Positions 60,802-64,000 of a stretch of 64,000 nucleotides of DNA are shown piece by piece. The notes beneath the pieces were generated by a model that saw only the letters and a program-made list of their open reading frames with translations, did no database searches and was not told where the DNA came from. Made by a program: the position numbers and the translations under genes. This DNA is from Streptoalloteichus tenebrarius (lineage in GTDB: Bacteria; Actinomycetota; Actinomycetes; Mycobacteriales; Pseudonocardiaceae). The first letter of the stretch is position 1. Each line of letters opens with the position of its first letter. Location of the stretch: contig NZ_JAMTCP010000010.1 in the NCBI RefSeq assembly GCF_024171885.1, positions 1-64,000 on the forward strand, written 5' to 3'.

Positions 60802-61443
60802 GTGGGACGGTTGGTCGTCATCGAAGGACTGGACGGGGCCGGCAAGCGCACGCTGGCCGACGCGCTCACCGCGGCGCTGACGGAGCGGGGCAGGAGGGTC
60901 GCCAGGCGCGCCTTCCCGCGCTACGGCGAGAACGTGCACGCCGACCTGGTGCGCGACGCGCTGCACGGCCGGCTCGGCGACGTGATCGACTCGGTCCACG
61001 GCATGGCCGTCCTCTACGCCCTCGACCGGCGCGACGCCGCCGCCCAGCTCCGCGCCGACCTGCTGGCCAACGACCTCGTCCTGCTCGACCGGTACGTGGC
61101 CTCCAACGCCGCCTACGGTGCGGCGCGGCTGCGCCAGGGCGCGGACGGCGAGTTCGTCGCCTGGGTCCGCCAGCTTGAGGTGGAGCGGTTCGGCGTGCCG
61201 GTGCCCGACGCCCACCTGCTGCTGCGGGTGCCGGTGGACGTCGCCGCCCAGCGCGCCGAGCACCGCGCGAACAACGAGGCGGACAGGGAGAGGGACCACT
61301 ACGAGGTCGACGCCGACCTCCAGGCCCGGTGCGCCGCCGTCTACGACGAGCTGGCCGCCGCCGGCTGGCTGGCGCCGTGGCACGTGGTGGACGGCTCGGC
61401 GGGCGTGGACGTCGCCGACCTGCTGCGCCGTGTCGGGCTCTGA
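60802..61443 (+). CDS. tmk: dTMP kinase
   Basis: 213 residues from GTG 60802. P-loop EGLDGAGKRT, LLDRYVASNAAYGAARL and the lid region with RAEHRANNEADRERDHYE. It phosphorylates dTMP to dTDP. The P-loop has Gly-Lys-Arg-Thr as in the actinobacterial Tmk family (Rv3247c). Upstream of mtrA as in mycobacteria. Confidence 0.92.
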   Translation: MGRLVVIEGLDGAGKRTLADALTAALTERGRRVARRAFPRYGENVHADLVRDALHGRLGDVIDSVHGMAVLYALDRRDAAAQLRADLLANDLVLLDRYVASNAAYGAARLRQGADGEFVAWVRQLEVERFGVPVPDAHLLLRVPVDVAAQRAEHRANNEADRERDHYEVDADLQARCAAVYDELAAAGWLAPWHVVDGSAGVDVADLLRRVGL

Positions 61444-61733
61444 TCCCGCCCGGCGCCGCCGCGTGGGCGAGGCGACCGCCGCACACCACCCGACCAGTCC
61501 CTTGCGTGAGACGTCCGGGTGACGGTGCGCTGTGAACCGGCGACGCCACGTGTCGTGCGGCCACGACCGTGTCGCGGCCGCCGGCGGCGTCCGCCGAGGG
61601 CGCCGTCTCCACCAGGGGCGACGAACTGGGAGGGGGCCCTGTGGCGAGGAGGCAGGGGGACCCGCACGGGCTGGCGCCGGTCGCCGGCCGGGGGGTGCAC
61701 GGTCGGACGATGAGCAGTGCAACCATGTTGGGC
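61444..61733. other. 290-bp region upstream of mtrA
   Basis: No gene seen. Contains GGAGGCAGGGGG (61648-61659) and several in-frame ATGs (61710, 61725, 61734) that make the mtrA start ambiguous. The promoter is not obvious. Confidence 0.4.
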
Positions 61734-62411
61734 ATGAAGGCACGCGTTCTCGTGGTGGACGACGACCCGGCCCTGGCCGAGATGCTGACGATCGTGCTCA
61801 GGGGCGAGGGCTTCGACACCGCGGTGGTCGGTGACGGCACCCGGGCGCTTCCGGCGCTGCGGGAGCTCAAGCCCGACCTGGTCCTGCTGGACCTGATGCT
61901 GCCCGGCATGAACGGCATCGACGTGTGCAAGGCCATCCGGTCCGAGTCCGGCGTGCCGATCGTGATGCTCACCGCGAAGAGCGACACCGTCGACATCGTG
62001 CTCGGCCTGGAGTCGGGCGCGGACGACTACGTGGTCAAGCCGTTCAAGCCGAAGGAGCTGGTGGCCAGGATCCGGGCGCGCCTGCGGCGCACCGACTCGG
62101 AGCCGGCCGAGATGCTCACCATCGGCGACCTCACCATCGACGTGCCCGGCCACGAGGTCATCAGGGAGGGCAGGGCCATCCAGCTCACCCCGCTGGAGTT
62201 CGACCTGCTGGTCGCGCTGGCCCGCAAGCCGAGGCAGGTGTTCACCAGGGAGGTCCTGCTGGAGCAGGTCTGGGGCTACCGGCACGCCGCGGACACCCGG
62301 CTGGTCAACGTCCACGTCCAGCGGCTGCGGTCCAAGGTGGAGAAGGACCCCGAGCACCCCGAGGTGGTGCTCACGGTCCGCGGCGTCGGCTACAAGGCCG
62401 GCCCGCCGTGA
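61734..62411 (+). CDS. mtrA: response regulator MtrA
   Basis: 225 residues from ATG 61734 (ATG 61725 or 61710 also possible; chosen for length match to the family). Phosphoacceptor D53 in LLDLMLPGMNG, K in VVKPFKPKE, winged-helix ending VRGVGYKAGPP. It is nearly identical to mycobacterial MtrA, which controls replication/division and envelope genes. Partner MtrB follows 22 bp downstream. Confidence 0.95.
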   Translation: MKARVLVVDDDPALAEMLTIVLRGEGFDTAVVGDGTRALPALRELKPDLVLLDLMLPGMNGIDVCKAIRSESGVPIVMLTAKSDTVDIVLGLESGADDYVVKPFKPKELVARIRARLRRTDSEPAEMLTIGDLTIDVPGHEVIREGRAIQLTPLEFDLLVALARKPRQVFTREVLLEQVWGYRHAADTRLVNVHVQRLRSKVEKDPEHPEVVLTVRGVGYKAGPP

Positions 62412-62433
62412 CCGGTGACCCCCACGGGCGGCC

Positions 62434-64000
62434 GTGTTGAGACGGTTCGGCGCGCGGCTGGCGCGCAAGGTCGCGAGGCGGTCCAACCGCCTGGCCGGTG
62501 AGGTCAGGCGCCGTTGGGCCGCCTTCGGCGCGCTCTGGCGGCGCTCGCTCCAGCTCCGGGTGGTGGTCAGCACGCTGGCCCTGTCCTCGGCCGTGGTCTT
62601 CGTGCTGGGCATGGTGCTCCAGACGCAGATCACCGACCGGCTGCTCAGCGCCAAGCGGCAGGCCGCGATCAGCCAGACCGAGTCCAGCGCGTCCACCATC
62701 GAGCGCGAGCTGGTGGCGGTCAACCCGGACTCGGACAACGTCGAGGCCAAGCTCACCAACGCGGTGAACAAGCTGGTCAGCCCGAGCGGCGACGACCAGG
62801 CCAACGCCGCCGCCGGCGCGTTCGAGCCGGTCCTGGCCGACGGCAGGAGGGCCGGCGACGGCCTGCGCCCCAGCGTGACCGGCCCGTTCACCGACGTGCC
62901 GCCGGAGCTGCGCAAGGAGGTCGAGCGCGAGCAGTTCACCACGCAGTACACCACCGTCGAGCGGGCGACGGGCCGCAGCCCGGTGCTCGCCGTCGGCATC
63001 CCGGTGCGCAGCGCGGGCCGCTCGCTCCAGCTCTACCTGCTGTTCCCGCTGGACTCCGAGCAGCGCACGATCAGCCTGGTCCAGAACACGCTGGTCGTGG
63101 TGGGCCTGCTGCTCCTGCTGCTGCTCGCCGGCATCGCCAACCTGGTGACGAGGCAGGTGGTGCGCCCCGTCCGCCAGGCGGCCGAGGTGGCCGAACGCTT
63201 CGCCGACGGCCAGCTCGACGAGCGCATGCCGGTCGTCGGCGAGGACGACGTGGCGCGCCTGGCCGAGTCGTTCAACGAGATGGCGGCCAGCATCCAGCGG
63301 CAGATCCGGCAGCTCGAGGAGTTCGGCCAGCTCCAGCGGCAGTTCACCTCGGACGTCTCGCACGAGCTGCGGACGCCGTTGACGACCGTGCGGATGGCCG
63401 CCGACGTGCTGCACGCCTCCCGCGAGCAGTTCCCCGAGGGACTGGCCAGGTCGACCGAGCTGATGGTGGACGAGCTGGACCGGTTCGAGGCGTTGCTCGC
63501 CGACCTGCTGGAGATCAGCCGCCTCGACGCGGGCGTGGCCGACCTGGCCGCGGAGCCGGTGGACGTGCGCGGCATCGTGCTCCGGGTCGTGGACTCGTTG
63601 CGGCCCATCGCCGAGAAGGCCGGCGTGGCGATCGTCCTGCGGACGCCCGGTGAGGGCCCGACCGGGGAGACCGGCGCGGCCGCGGCGTCCGGGCCGGTCG
63701 GGGAGCGGGAGATGCCGGAGGTGACCGCCGAGGTCGACGGCCGGCGCGTGGAACGCATCCTGCGGAACCTGCTGGCCAACGCGGTCGACCACGGCGAGGG
63801 CCAACCGATCGAGGTGTGGCTGGCCGCCGACGACCGGGCGGTCGCGGTGGCCGTGCGCGACCACGGCGTCGGCCTGCGCCCCGGCGAGGAGGAGCTGGTG
63901 TTCACCCGCTTCTGGCGGGCCGACCCGTCCCGCAACCGGCGCACCGGCGGCACCGGCCTCGGCCTGTCCATCAGCCTGGAGGACGCCCGGCTGCACGGCG
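62434..64000 (+). CDS. mtrB: sensor histidine kinase MtrB, 5' part (3' end outside window)
   Basis: Frame begins at GTG 62434 (TTG 62437 alternative) and runs off the right edge after 522 codons. Basic cytoplasmic tail, TM1 (about 48-70, VVVSTLALSSAVVFVLGMVL), extracellular sensor, TM2 (about 210-232), HAMP, phosphoacceptor His in SDVSHELRTPL, N-box (NLLANAVDHGEG) and the glycine box FWRADPSRNRRTGGTGLGLSI. Cognate kinase of MtrA; in mycobacteria lpqB follows. Confidence 0.95.
   Translation, partial: MLRRFGARLARKVARRSNRLAGEVRRRWAAFGALWRRSLQLRVVVSTLALSSAVVFVLGMVLQTQITDRLLSAKRQAAISQTESSASTIERELVAVNPDSDNVEAKLTNAVNKLVSPSGDDQANAAAGAFEPVLADGRRAGDGLRPSVTGPFTDVPPELRKEVEREQFTTQYTTVERATGRSPVLAVGIPVRSAGRSLQLYLLFPLDSEQRTISLVQNTLVVVGLLLLLLLAGIANLVTRQVVRPVRQAAEVAERFADGQLDERMPVVGEDDVARLAESFNEMAASIQRQIRQLEEFGQLQRQFTSDVSHELRTPLTTVRMAADVLHASREQFPEGLARSTELMVDELDRFEALLADLLEISRLDAGVADLAAEPVDVRGIVLRVVDSLRPIAEKAGVAIVLRTPGEGPTGETGAAAASGPVGEREMPEVTAEVDGRRVERILRNLLANAVDHGEGQPIEVWLAADDRAVAVAVRDHGVGLRPGEEELVFTRFWRADPSRNRRTGGTGLGLSISLEDARLHG

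Overview
The window is high-GC actinobacterial DNA (about 70-75% G+C by eye, GTG starts frequent, strong GGAGG-type ribosome binding sites mixed with leaderless starts). Gene content and order match the mycobacterial chromosome around Rv3244c-Rv3277: GtrA, purK, purE, fadE25, TIGR03089, LCP, rmlD, wbbL, manC, fbiA/fbiB, whiB2, a DUF3499 gene, manB, SIS, manA, an APC transporter, sahH, tmk, mtrA and mtrB are all present. The tandem LCP genes, the glycosyltransferase cluster and the other accessory genes suggest a member of the Pseudonocardiaceae (Saccharothrix/Actinosynnema/Amycolatopsis-like); the genus is inference.

Layout. 1-2.4 kb: the 3' end of a secreted-type polymorphic toxin with a TNT (NAD glycohydrolase) domain, its overlapping immunity gene, and a small decayed locus. 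2.4-5.2 kb: hisN and a divergent two-component system. 5.4-9.6 kb: GtrA, an unusual sigma factor fused to a zinc-finger anti-sigma-like domain, one membrane helix and a large ectodomain, and a divergent degenerate GGDEF-like protein. 9.7-14.8 kb: a DnaA-box cluster, purK-purE, fadE25, DoxX and TIGR03089. 14.9-31 kb: cell-wall polysaccharide block with two LCP ligases, rmlB, rmlD, five further glycosyltransferases including a GT2-GT4 fusion, wbbL and GDP-mannose synthesis. 31-36 kb: a DNA glycosylase, then a minus-strand run S2P protease-fbiA-fbiB-NUDIX (coenzyme F420), then whiB2. 36-45.3 kb: a giant membrane glycosyltransferase, a zincin-like protein, DUF3499, and manB-Trm112-SIS-manA. 45.5-52.1 kb: CDF and amino-acid transporters, a Sco-PCuAC-DyP copper/heme peroxidase operon and an aldo/keto reductase. 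52.2-54.8 kb: a leaderless micro-ORF coupled to an orphan MutL/GlmL ATPase, followed by a degenerate IS5-type element between 29-bp direct repeats. 54.8-64 kb: a membrane alpha/beta hydrolase, sahH, a hypothetical gene, tmk, mtrA, and mtrB running off the right edge.

How the genes work together. Rhamnose (RmlB, RmlD) and mannose (ManA, ManB, ManC) nucleotide-sugar supply, WbbL, the other glycosyltransferases, GtrA and the LCP ligases form a cell-envelope programme; MtrAB and WhiB2 are envelope/division regulators encoded in the same block. Two signals cut across genes: a 13-bp palindrome (GTCCACWGTGGAC) scattered in coding and non-coding DNA, and a recurrent TAnnnT-(6-8 nt)-start-codon arrangement that points to leaderless transcription of many genes here. 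No tRNA, rRNA or CRISPR array was seen.
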